Positions 7,153 to 13,153 of a DNA stretch of 13,153 nt are shown one piece after another. The translations under genes and the position numbers were made by a program. Under the pieces are notes generated by a model. It did no database searches. It was not told the origin of the DNA and was given only the letters and a program-made list of their open reading frames with translations. The number at the start of each line of letters is the position of its first letter. Within the stretch, counting starts at the first letter, position 1. Source of the DNA: Prevotellaceae bacterium UBA1746 (GTDB lineage Bacteria; Bacteroidota; Bacteroidia; Bacteroidales; Bacteroidaceae); contig CAJPJR010000054.1 of assembly GCA_905369775.1 (NCBI GenBank), positions 1 through 13,153 of the forward strand. Direction: 5' to 3'.

Positions 7153-8289
7153 TCAGCGCAACGGGGTGAAAAGGCTGTCGGCCCAAGCGGCACCGGGCAC
7201 TGTCGACGCCGGATTCGCCTCATTCTTCCCGGCGTGCAGCACATGCTGCCATGCACGCAAGAGGAGTGAAGGGGCGAAAGGCGTTTCTTCGTAGTAAGCC
7301 CGCCGAAGGGTGTTGCATCCCCAAACGCGGTGTTCGCGGAAGGGACGGAATTGCGCATTGAGGGGGTGTTCCTGTCGCAAAGCCGCATAGGTGAGTTCCT
7401 GAGGCGCACCGTATTTCACCACCCAAAGGTCTGCATCTTCACAGCGCTTCAACATGCGTTCGGGTTCCATCGGTACACTGCCGGCTTGCGCATTGTCGGC
7501 TCCGACATAGCGACCGCCGGCATCAGCAATGACGCGCGCCACATAGCTCCGGCCGCCAGGCACATACCACGTGCCGTGTTCCACCCGGTCCACCATCACG
7601 CGTGGTCTGTGCGCGCTGTCGTTCGCCGTTATCTGCCGTTCGCACATTGCGCGGTAAGCCCGTTCTTCTTCGTCGAAAAGACTGTCGGCCATCGCGCCGC
7701 GGCCGACCAAACGGCCATAAAAGCGCATCCATTCGGCGCGTCCGAGCGGAGTGGTTTCCATGTAATCGGCACAGCACACCGTCGGAATGCCGACTTGCTC
7801 AACCGCCGAGGGGCGTTCGCCGTCGAACGGCGCATACCACCAGGCGTCGACGCCGGCCGCTTTCATACGTTCCACATCGGGCGCGGCGCCCGAACCGAAA
7901 TCGGTGAGCCGCGTACGCCGCAAGCGGGGCGAAACGACAAATCGAGCATCGCAAATCCCCGCCAAGCGATCGGCCGCACCGAGACGCAGCAACAAAGCCG
8001 CATGGACCGTGCTTTGCGGCAGGACGCGTCGACAAGGCACTTCTATCACCGTGCACGTGTTCGGCACGTGGGGCGAGGTGCCGCGACGCACCAAGGCGTA
8101 TTCAGCACGCACACTCGCCGTGTCCCAGGGATCGAGCACCGTGACTCGGTCGTAGTCCGTACACGTTTCGATGCGCAACCATCGCGCATAACGCAATCGT
8201 CCGCCGTCGAGCGGTCCTGCACCGCAAGCCACACAGAGCCACAAGCAGCCGATCAGCGCAAACAGAGCCCCACCCCGCCGCCGCTTCAT
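7153..8289 (-). CDS. ABC transporter substrate-binding lipoprotein (FecB/BtuF-like, PF01497 family)
   Basis: This 378-residue protein probably captures an iron chelate, heme or corrinoid for the downstream permease. The N-terminus MKRRRGGALFALIG is a lipoprotein signal; the lipidated Cys is probably Cys22 (CVAC) or Cys15 (LIGC). The family core is visible in VPCRRVLPQSTVHAALLLRL, then GAADRLAGIC, APDVERMKAAGVDAWWY, and EQVGIPTVCC. In the second lobe there are GTWYVPGGRSYVARVIADAGG and a C-terminal NTLRRAYYEETPFAPSLLLR helix region. The ATG at 8289 overlaps the asparaginase stop as ATGA, a coupled start. A longer open frame extends upstream to 8553, but its extra residues are a shadow of the asparaginase gene and lack a signal peptide. 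The ligand is unknown. Confidence 0.9.
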   Translation of the reverse strand: MKRRRGGALFALIGCLWLCVACGAGPLDGGRLRYARWLRIETCTDYDRVTVLDPWDTASVRAEYALVRRGTSPHVPNTCTVIEVPCRRVLPQSTVHAALLLRLGAADRLAGICDARFVVSPRLRRTRLTDFGSGAAPDVERMKAAGVDAWWYAPFDGERPSAVEQVGIPTVCCADYMETTPLGRAEWMRFYGRLVGRGAMADSLFDEEERAYRAMCERQITANDSAHRPRVMVDRVEHGTWYVPGGRSYVARVIADAGGRYVGADNAQAGSVPMEPERMLKRCEDADLWVVKYGAPQELTYAALRQEHPLNAQFRPFREHRVWGCNTLRRAYYEETPFAPSLLLRAWQHVLHAGKNEANPASTVPGAAWADSLFTPLR

Positions 8290-9326
8290 GTGGTGAGCAG
8301 GGTGACTTCGCCGGCCAGCGAAGTGTTCATTTTCGCTTTGACCACTTCCAGATCTGTTTCGCGACCGAGCAGGAACATGAGTTTCGCCACAACGGCCTCG
8401 ACCGTCATGTCGCGCCCGTTGAGCACCCCGGCCTCGATGAGGCGCAACGAGGTTTCGTAGCGTCCCATGTCGACCGCGCCTGTGGCGCACTGCGATGTGT
8501 TGACGATCACCACGCCGCGCTGACACAACGCCGTCAATTGCTCGTAGAGCCACGGCTTGCGCGGCGCGTTGCCGGCGCCGTAGGTTTTGAGCACCAACCC
8601 GCGCAATCCGGGAATGTTGGCCACTGCGGCCACCACTTCCTCACGGATCCCCGGGAAAAGGGTGAGAATGGCCACGTGCGTGTCGAGTTGGCAGGACGGG
8701 CGGAAGGCCGCTGCCGTGGGACGCCGCAAAATGTAGGGCTCTTCGAACCGGATGTGGATACCGGCATGCGCCAAAGCAGGATAGTTGAAGGAACGAAAGG
8801 CGTTGAACCCTTCCGAATTGATTTTCGTGGTGCGGTTGCCGCGCAAGAGGCGGTTTTCAAAGAAGATGCACACCTCGGGCACCACCGGCGAACCGTCGGC
8901 GTGACGCGCCGCGGCGATTTCGATGCCGGTGAGCAGGTTTTCCTTCCCGTCGGTACGCAGCTGTCCGATGGGCAGCTGGCTGCCGGTCACCACGACGGGT
9001 TTGTCGAGGTTTTCGAGCATGAAACTCAAAGCCGATGCCGTGAAAGCCATCGTATCGGTGCCGTGCAGCAGCACAAAACCGTCGTAATGTTCGTAGTTTT
9101 GTGCTATGATTTCCACCATGCGGCACCAGTATTTCGGTTCCATGTCCGACGAGTCGATCGGGGGGCCGAACGTGACGGTGTCGATGTCGTAGTGAAAGCG
9201 TTCCAGTTCCGGCACGAAATTGCTGATGTGCTCCCAATCGAAGGCCTCGAGCGCTCCCGTGACGGGATTCTCGAGCATGCCGATTGTTCCGCCGGTGTAG
9301 ATGAGAAGTATGCGGGGTGCGTTCAT
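8286..9326 (-). CDS. ansA: Type I L-asparaginase
   Basis: This cytoplasmic enzyme hydrolyses asparagine to aspartate and ammonia. At 346 residues it has the normal length for the AnsA type. The first catalytic Thr lies in YTGGTIGM (10-17). The second centre is LLHGTDTM (86-93), with Thr and Asp as nucleophile partners. DSSDM (58-62), VVTGSQLPI (112-120) and LRTDGKEN (123-130) complete the active site. KTYGAGNAP further on is typical of the C-terminal domain. I chose ATG 9326 because it starts just before the conserved PRILLIYTGGT. The upstream Met at 9368 would place the start above the promoter element at 9344-9351. There is no signal peptide. It is the first gene of the minus-strand cluster and is coupled by an ATGA overlap to the binding-protein gene. 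Confidence 0.95.
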   Translation of the reverse strand: MNAPRILLIYTGGTIGMLENPVTGALEAFDWEHISNFVPELERFHYDIDTVTFGPPIDSSDMEPKYWCRMVEIIAQNYEHYDGFVLLHGTDTMAFTASALSFMLENLDKPVVVTGSQLPIGQLRTDGKENLLTGIEIAAARHADGSPVVPEVCIFFENRLLRGNRTTKINSEGFNAFRSFNYPALAHAGIHIRFEEPYILRRPTAAAFRPSCQLDTHVAILTLFPGIREEVVAAVANIPGLRGLVLKTYGAGNAPRKPWLYEQLTALCQRGVVIVNTSQCATGAVDMGRYETSLRLIEAGVLNGRDMTVEAVVAKLMFLLGRETDLEVVKAKMNTSLAGEVTLLTT

Positions 9327-9343
9327 GAGCTTTGCTTTGCCTG

Positions 9344-9351
9344 CAAACTTA
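9344..9351 (-). promoter_or_regulatory. Bacteroidota -7 promoter element upstream of ansA
   Basis: The minus strand reads TAAGTTTG, preceded by TTTTCG, followed by about 17 bases to the ATG at 9326. A -33 TTG is not evident. It is the only strong promoter element I see above the long minus-strand cluster, so it may drive ansA and several genes below. Confidence 0.55.
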
Positions 9352-9503
9352 CGAAAATAATTTGACATGGCGGGAGGCGGCGCATGCGTTTTTCAGCGCG
9401 CTCACGACGCGATTTCTGCCCGCCGCACCGCACGCATTTTGCACTTCGAGCGGTCAACCTACACTTAACACGACAATATGCTCTACACTTACGAAAATTA
9501 TCG

Positions 9504-9511
9504 TACCTTTG
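9504..9511 (+). promoter_or_regulatory. Bacteroidota -7 promoter element upstream of hflX
   Basis: TACCTTTG preceded by TTATCG matches TAnnTTTG. It gives a leader of about 65 bases to the ATG at 9584. A -33 TTG is not evident. It is divergent from the ansA promoter about 150 bases away. Confidence 0.6.
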
Positions 9512-9583
9512 TCCGCACTACGTGCCGATTGGCACTCCCCGCCAGCGGGGAAAACTTCACAGCAATAGAACGCTCATTTTCAC

Positions 9584-10942
9584 ATGAAAGAATTCATCCA
9601 CACCGAAGCTCGTGCCGAAACCGCCGTCTTGGTCGCTCTCATCACCAAGACGCAGGACGAGCGGAAGACCAACGAATATCTCGACGAACTGGAGTTTCTC
9701 GCCGAAACGGCGGGCGCGCAGACTGTGCGCCGCTTCACCCAACGCATCGACGGCCCCAGCAGCGTCACCTATGTGGGCAAAGGCAAGCTCGAAGAGATTC
9801 GTCAATACATCGAAGAATGCGAACAGGCGGCCGACGAGGCGGAGAAAGATCCGCTCTGGCCGGCCGACGAAGAGAAGCCTCAGCCCGTGGGCATGGTGAT
9901 CTTCGACGACGAACTCTCGGCCAAACAGCTCCGCAACATCGAAGCCGCGCTGCAGGTCAAGATTCTCGACCGCACCTCGCTCATCCTCGACATCTTTGCC
10001 ATGCGGGCCCAAACCGCCAACGCCAAGACGCAGGTGGAATTGGCGCAATATCGCTACATGCTCCCGCGCCTGCAGCGCCTGTGGACGCACCTTGAACGCC
10101 AAGGAGGTGGATCGGGCGGCGCCGGCGGTGGCAAAGGCGGTAGCGTGGGACTGCGCGGCCCGGGCGAGACGCAGCTCGAAATGGACCGCCGCATCATCCT
10201 CAACCGCATGTCGCTCCTCAAAGAACGACTGGCCGAAATCGACAAGCAGAAACGCACCCAGCGACAAAATCGCGGCAAAATGGTGCGCGTGGCGCTCGTC
10301 GGCTACACCAACGTCGGAAAATCGACCCTGCTCAATCTGCTGTCCAAAAGCGACGTCTTTGCCGAAAACAAACTCTTCGCCACCCTCGACACGACGGTGC
10401 GCAAAGTCGTGGTGAGCAACCTGCCCTTCCTGCTGGCCGACACCGTGGGCTTCATTCGCAAACTCCCGACCGACCTCGTGGAGTCGTTCAAATCGACCCT
10501 CGACGAGACGCGCGAAGCCGACCTGCTCGTGCATGTGGTCGACGTGAGTCACCCGGATTTCGAAGAACAAATCGAAGTGGTGAACCGCACGCTCTGCGAC
10601 TTGGGCTGTGCCGACAAACCACAGATTTTGATCTTCAACAAGATGGACGCCTACACTTTCACGCCGAAAGATCCGAACGATCTCACACCGGCGGGCAAGG
10701 AAAACATTCCATTGCCCGAGCTCATGCAAACGTGGATGGCACGCGCCGCTGGCACCGCCGAAGCCCGCCATCCGGGCGCCGGCGCGGTGTCGGACGTGAT
10801 TTTCATTTCTGCGCGCCAAAAGCAGAACATCGACGAACTGCGTGAACTGCTCTACACACGGGTGCGCGAACTCCATGTGCAGAAATACCCGTACAACGAT
10901 TTCCTCTATCAGGAATATTCGCCCGACGGCGAACCGGTGTGA
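9584..10942 (+). CDS. hflX: GTPase HflX
   Basis: This 452-residue OBG-HflX-type GTPase binds the large ribosomal subunit and, in other bacteria, splits stalled or hibernating ribosomes under stress. The N-terminal HflX domain contains VTYVGKGKLEE (61-71) and IFDDELSAKQLRN (106-118). The helical linker carries RGPGETQLEMDRR (191-203). G-motifs are complete: G1 GYTNVGKS (240-247), G3 DTVGF (286-290), G4 NKMD (352-355) and G5 ISA (408-410). Two oddities stand out. An acidic insert (about 78-101) and an expanded Gly-rich run (174-188, GGGSGGAGGGKGGS) precede the conserved RGPGETQ. There is also a Pro/Ala-rich insert between G4 and G5 (about 357-402). The start fits the promoter at 9504. It is probably monocistronic and ends at the hairpin at 11001. 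Confidence 0.97.
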   Translation: MKEFIHTEARAETAVLVALITKTQDERKTNEYLDELEFLAETAGAQTVRRFTQRIDGPSSVTYVGKGKLEEIRQYIEECEQAADEAEKDPLWPADEEKPQPVGMVIFDDELSAKQLRNIEAALQVKILDRTSLILDIFAMRAQTANAKTQVELAQYRYMLPRLQRLWTHLERQGGGSGGAGGGKGGSVGLRGPGETQLEMDRRIILNRMSLLKERLAEIDKQKRTQRQNRGKMVRVALVGYTNVGKSTLLNLLSKSDVFAENKLFATLDTTVRKVVVSNLPFLLADTVGFIRKLPTDLVESFKSTLDETREADLLVHVVDVSHPDFEEQIEVVNRTLCDLGCADKPQILIFNKMDAYTFTPKDPNDLTPAGKENIPLPELMQTWMARAAGTAEARHPGAGAVSDVIFISARQKQNIDELRELLYTRVRELHVQKYPYNDFLYQEYSPDGEPV

Positions 10943-11000
10943 AAACCGAAACCGTCGTCGACTTCCCGCAGGGGAAGGAAAACACGCCGCTTCTCGACAA

Positions 11001-11040
11001 AAACGCGGGACGAATTGCTCGATTCGTCCCGCGTTTTCTG
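11001..11040. terminator. Rho-independent terminator after hflX
   Basis: A perfect 15-bp stem (11001-11015 with 11022-11036) with a six-base loop is followed by TTTT on the plus strand and flanked by an A-run on the left. It can also stop minus-strand transcription coming from the convergent TfoX-domain gene. Confidence 0.85.
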
Positions 11041-11067
11041 TTCCGGCTCCGTGTCGCGGATCGCCCA

Positions 11068-11365
11068 CTGGTGAAGGTGAAGCAACGCCTCGTGCGCACG
11101 CGCGTGATACGCGCGCCTCAGCAAGTTTTCGTTTTTCCTCTTCACCCTTCACCGGTCCTACTTTTTCGCCTGAACGGCAGGCATTTTGGGGTGAACATCA
11201 ACCCACTTTTTTGTCTTCACCTCGAGAGTGAACCTCAATTCGAAAAACCTTCACCCCTATCGAACTATGACACAACAAGTTGCGGCATACGGGTGAAGAA
11301 GTGAAGGCAAAAAACAAAAACCTCCTGACGCGCGCGCGTACGCGGGCACGCGAGAAGCAGCTTTT
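11068..11365. repeat. MITE-like non-coding block with long imperfect inverted arms and GTGAA/TTCAC repeats
   Basis: The 423 bases between the hflX and TfoX-domain genes hold the hflX terminator and this block; I see no gene in them. The left arm (about 11088-11153) and the right arm (about 11291-11357) are imperfect inverted copies. Each carries an alternating CG-rich core, then TCAG, a T-rich run interrupted by G, and finally a double TTCAC. GTGAA or TTCAC occurs at 11071, 11077, 11141, 11148, 11191, 11216, 11228, 11250, 11293 and 11301. The left arm contains perfect small palindromes (CGTGCGCACG at 11091-11100; GCGCGT/ACGCGC at 11100-11114), and the right arm has CGCGTACGCG at 11335-11344. 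The block resembles a miniature inverted-repeat element or a dispersed intergenic repeat. I find no transposase and no obvious target duplication. Similar GTGAAG-rich repeats may exist in Prevotellaceae; I recall this only loosely. Confidence 0.6.
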
Positions 11366-11683
11366 TCAACGCTTTTTTCTCGGCCGCGGAAGGGGCAGCA
11401 CTTCGGCCAGAATTTTGACTACACGCAGGGCTTCTGCACGGTGCGAAACATCGAGAATGTAATGCAACTTCGCGCCGGGGTAGGGAGTGCCGGTTTCGGC
11501 GTCGGCCATGCACGCTTCGAGCGCCGGGTGCATCTTCACATAGGCCACATTGTCGCAGAGCAACACAGCGGGTTTCTCATCGACATAGAGCAAGTGGTCG
11601 CCAAACATTTTGCGCACGCGCACTACGCCAGCGTCAGCCAGTTGTGTGGCGACGAAATCGACAAATTCAGGAGTACAAGCCAT
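11366..11683 (-). CDS. TfoX/Sxy N-terminal domain protein
   Basis: This 105-residue protein consists only of the TfoX N-terminal domain (PF04993). It opens with a helix (TPEFVDFVATQLADAG), then the signature VRVRKMFGDHLLYVDEKPAVLLCDNVAYVKM at about 21-51, and near the C-terminus PYPGAKLHYILDV. It ends with a basic tail, PRPRKKR. In Gammaproteobacteria full-length TfoX/Sxy activates competence genes together with CRP. Single-domain forms like this one are common in other phyla and are not shown to regulate competence, so no such role should be assumed. The stop at 11366 lies a few bases from the right arm of the repeat block. A small hairpin (11708-11713 with 11719-11724) lies in the leader. 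No clear promoter is seen. Confidence 0.88.
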   Translation of the reverse strand: MACTPEFVDFVATQLADAGVVRVRKMFGDHLLYVDEKPAVLLCDNVAYVKMHPALEACMADAETGTPYPGAKLHYILDVSHRAEALRVVKILAEVLPLPRPRKKR

Positions 11684-11736
11684 GGACGTCAGTTAGGTAT
11701 GAGGAAAGCGCACGCGATGTGCGCCTGCGGAAACAC

Positions 11737-11780
11737 AAAACCGCCCCGGCACTCGCAGGGCAGTGCAAGTGCTGAGGCGG
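11737..11780 (-). terminator. Probable terminator of the NahK-like kinase gene
   Basis: On the minus strand a 13-bp stem (11768-11780 with 11741-11753, one mismatch, one G-U pair) is followed by TTTTGTGTTT. It lies about 25 bases past the kinase stop and before the TfoX-domain gene, separating the two same-strand genes. Confidence 0.65.
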
Positions 11781-11805
11781 AAAGAAAAGAAAATCACGGT
11801 GCGAA

Positions 11806-12897
11806 TCAACCGAGCTGCTTGCGAATGAAGGCTTCCATGCGCGGAGTGGCCTCTTCGACGCACTGCAACAGGCGGATTTGATTGGCGGCGCGCTCGAGGT
11901 TGTGCGAGGGGTGGGTGATCTTGTAGTACGTGTCGCCGTTCAGATAGTCGGTGAGGAAACGCACGCCCTGCATGTAGGGGAAGAGTGCCGTAGCGTAGGG
12001 CAGATTTTCGATTTCCAGCTCGGTGAGGAAACCGTGGGCACCCTTGAGGTAACCGCCGGCGAAGGCTTCGAAGATGTCGAAACGGAACGACACATTGTCG
12101 AGGTTCGGATCGTCTTCGCGCGTGGTGTTGGCGGCCGTGCGAAGGAAGTCGCCGAAGTCGGAGAAGATGAACGAGGGCATCACGGTATCGAGGTCGATGA
12201 CGCAAAGCACGTTGCCGTCGCGGTCGAAGAGGATGTTGTCCACCTTCGTGTCGCAGTGGCAAATGCGCTTGGGCAGCTTGCCTTCGCGGAAGAGGCGTTC
12301 GCTCTTGGTCATTTCTTGCTCACGCTTGCGGATTTCGTCGAGCAGGGCTTTCACGGCGGGTTCGTCGACACGGCCGGCTTTGTTGTCGGCCACAGCGTCA
12401 TTGAGTTGCTGAATGCGGAACTCGATGTTGTGGAAGTCCTTGATGGGTTCGCCGAGCTGTGCGGGGAGGTCGGCGAGCATAGACTGGAACTGGGCGAAGG
12501 TTTCGCCGACAATGGCGGCATTCTCCACGCTCACGCCGCTCTTGGAGGTGGTGTCGGGGATGAGCACCATCACGCGCCAATATTTCTCACCGTCGTGGTA
12601 GTAGTATTTGCCGTCCTGGGCGGGCACAAAACGGAGCACTTTGCGGTCGATATCGGGGGTGCCGGCGGCTTCGAGCTTTTGGCGAATGTGGCCGGTGACT
12701 TCGACGATGTTGTTCATCAGCAGATCGATGTCGGGGAAGATGGCTACATTGACGTTTTGCAGCACGTAGTCGGTGCCGTTGCCTTCGGTTTCCACGGCGT
12801 AGGTGGTGTTGATCAGCCCGTTGCCGAGGGGATGGATGTCACGCACTTCGCCCTCAATGGCGAAATGGGATACGATGTCTTTGAGTTGCTGTTCCAT
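11806..12897 (-). CDS. NahK-like phosphotransferase (aminoglycoside phosphotransferase fold sugar kinase)
   Basis: This 363-residue kinase of the APH/choline kinase fold (PF01636) resembles N-acetylhexosamine 1-kinase, which phosphorylates GlcNAc or GalNAc at C1 for salvage into nucleotide sugars. The nucleotide-binding N-lobe shows PLGNGLINTTYAV (23-35) and DYVLQNVN (43-50). The catalytic loop is HCDTKVDNILFD (214-225), with Asp216 as likely base and Asn221 binding metal. VIDLDTVMP (233-241) supplies the metal-binding Asp, followed by SDFGDFLR. The HCDTK..N and DLDTVMP signatures match the NahK type and not antibiotic kinases, so resistance should not be inferred. ATG 12897 fits the promoter at 12925. 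The open frame continues to 13086 but crosses that promoter and a terminator. It is apparently monocistronic, with no visible lacto-N-biose pathway genes nearby. The exact sugar is inference. Confidence 0.85.
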   Translation of the reverse strand: MEQQLKDIVSHFAIEGEVRDIHPLGNGLINTTYAVETEGNGTDYVLQNVNVAIFPDIDLLMNNIVEVTGHIRQKLEAAGTPDIDRKVLRFVPAQDGKYYYHDGEKYWRVMVLIPDTTSKSGVSVENAAIVGETFAQFQSMLADLPAQLGEPIKDFHNIEFRIQQLNDAVADNKAGRVDEPAVKALLDEIRKREQEMTKSERLFREGKLPKRICHCDTKVDNILFDRDGNVLCVIDLDTVMPSFIFSDFGDFLRTAANTTREDDPNLDNVSFRFDIFEAFAGGYLKGAHGFLTELEIENLPYATALFPYMQGVRFLTDYLNGDTYYKITHPSHNLERAANQIRLLQCVEEATPRMEAFIRKQLG

Positions 12898-12924
12898 TGC
12901 GGAGTTTGTTTTTAGATGATAAAG

Positions 12925-12932
12925 CGAAGATA
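12925..12932 (-). promoter_or_regulatory. Bacteroidota -7-like promoter element for the NahK-like gene
   Basis: The minus strand reads TATCTTCGC, one base off TAnnTTTGC, preceded by a T-run ending in G. A TTG lies 15 bases upstream, shorter than the usual 19-21. The leader would be about 20 bases to the ATG at 12897. Confidence 0.5.
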
Positions 12933-13027
12933 CAAAAAAATCATCGGCAAGGAAGCATTTCGCGAGAAAAAGCGAAATGGAAATAGCAAAACGCGCACTC
13001 ACGACCCACGATCCGGCATTATACAGC

Positions 13028-13058
13028 AAAAAACGCCGCAGATTCTGCGGCGTTTCCC
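13028..13058 (-). terminator. Rho-independent terminator of a gene entering from the right edge
   Basis: A perfect 11-bp stem (13031-13041 with 13045-13055) has a three-base loop. The A-run at 13028-13033 gives a T-run on the minus strand. It implies a minus-strand gene ending between about 13080 and 13110. All three minus frames at the edge close there (stops at 13080, 13103 and 13108), so the gene cannot be identified from the short C-terminal piece. Confidence 0.75.
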
Positions 13059-13153
13059 TTGAACTTATACAGCATTCGATTACCACCGACCAGAGTTCCT
13101 GTTTAATTTAAGTTCCCCTGCTGCGCCTTGGTCTGAATCCAAGAAACATACAT

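Noticed and set aside
8290..8553. Upstream extension of the binding-protein frame to a Met at 8553
   Set aside because: The added residues overlap asparaginase and would bury the lipoprotein signal peptide; the ATGA-coupled start at 8289 fits.
9557..11152. Very long open frame on the minus strand opposite hflX
   Set aside because: It is an antisense shadow: hflX on the plus strand has complete GTPase motifs in the same span, and the antisense product is His/Phe/Arg/Val-rich with no recognisable domain.
11071..11305. CRISPR array from the repeated GTGAA/TTCAC words
   Set aside because: The words are five to seven bases, in both orientations and irregularly spaced, with no constant-length repeat or spacers and no cas genes.
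11366..11683. Competence regulator
   Set aside because: Only the TfoX N-terminal domain is present and no competence genes or CRP-S-like sites are seen; the family name does not establish this role.
11806..12897. Antibiotic (aminoglycoside) resistance kinase
   Set aside because: It has the APH fold, but HCDTK..N and DLDTVMP are NahK-type signatures; no evidence supports drug phosphorylation.
11878..12915. Plus-strand open frame opposite the NahK-like kinase
   Set aside because: The Val/Gly/Glu/His-rich translation has no domain; the minus-strand kinase motifs are unambiguous.
12898..13086. Upstream extension of the kinase frame to a Met at 13086
   Set aside because: It crosses the -7 promoter element and the terminator hairpin at 13028-13058, and the conserved N-lobe begins only after the ATG at 12897.
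13080..13153. C-terminal end of a minus-strand gene at the right edge
   Set aside because: The terminator implies a gene here, but the three minus frames stop at 13080, 13103 and 13108 and the remnants (16-23 residues) match nothing I recognise, so I cannot choose a frame.

Overview
The window looks like a chromosomal segment of a GC-rich member of the Bacteroidales (Bacteroidota), possibly Prevotellaceae. Three things point there. The promoters have the Bacteroidota form TAnnTTTG instead of a sigma70 -10 box, and start codons lack strong Shine-Dalgarno sequences. The gene families (YitT/DUF2179 protein, SRPBCC protein next to pyrE, surE beside lpxB, a NahK-like kinase) are ones I know from Bacteroidales. 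Lipid A synthesis implies a Gram-negative envelope. The family assignment within the order is inference.

Layout, left to right. Positions 3-401 (+) hold the C-terminal end of an outer-membrane beta-barrel-like protein with an in-frame amber codon, closed by a perfect 17-bp hairpin terminator that also faces the convergent yitT-type gene (648-1694, -). A tRNA-Leu(UAA) with its own promoter and terminator lies at 1902-1985 (-).

From 9326 down to 2041 runs a tight minus-strand cluster. In transcription order it is: type I asparaginase (ansA), a FecB/BtuF-like binding lipoprotein, a FecCD permease, surE, lpxB, pyrE, an SRPBCC protein and a lipoprotein with two CxxC pairs. Several joints are very short or overlapping (ATGA overlap ansA/binding protein, 14 nt lpxB/pyrE, 8-nt overlap SRPBCC/lipoprotein). 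The only good promoter I see is upstream of ansA, so much of the cluster may be one transcript. It mixes unrelated tasks: nitrogen catabolism, metal or corrinoid uptake, nucleotide metabolism and lipid A synthesis. No ATPase gene for the ABC transporter is present.

Divergent from ansA is hflX (9584-10942, +), a ribosome-associated GTPase, ended by a 15-bp hairpin. Between hflX and a convergent TfoX N-domain gene (11366-11683, -) lies the least ordinary part of the window. This is a roughly 300-bp non-coding block (about 11068-11365) with long imperfect inverted arms, alternating CG-rich cores and ten copies of GTGAA/TTCAC. It looks like a MITE-like or other dispersed repeat.

The right end carries a NahK-like sugar kinase (11806-12897, -) with promoter and terminator, and then a hairpin that probably terminates a gene lying beyond the window.

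I see no CRISPR array, transposase, phage or obvious defence genes. Most of the window is ordinary housekeeping sequence.
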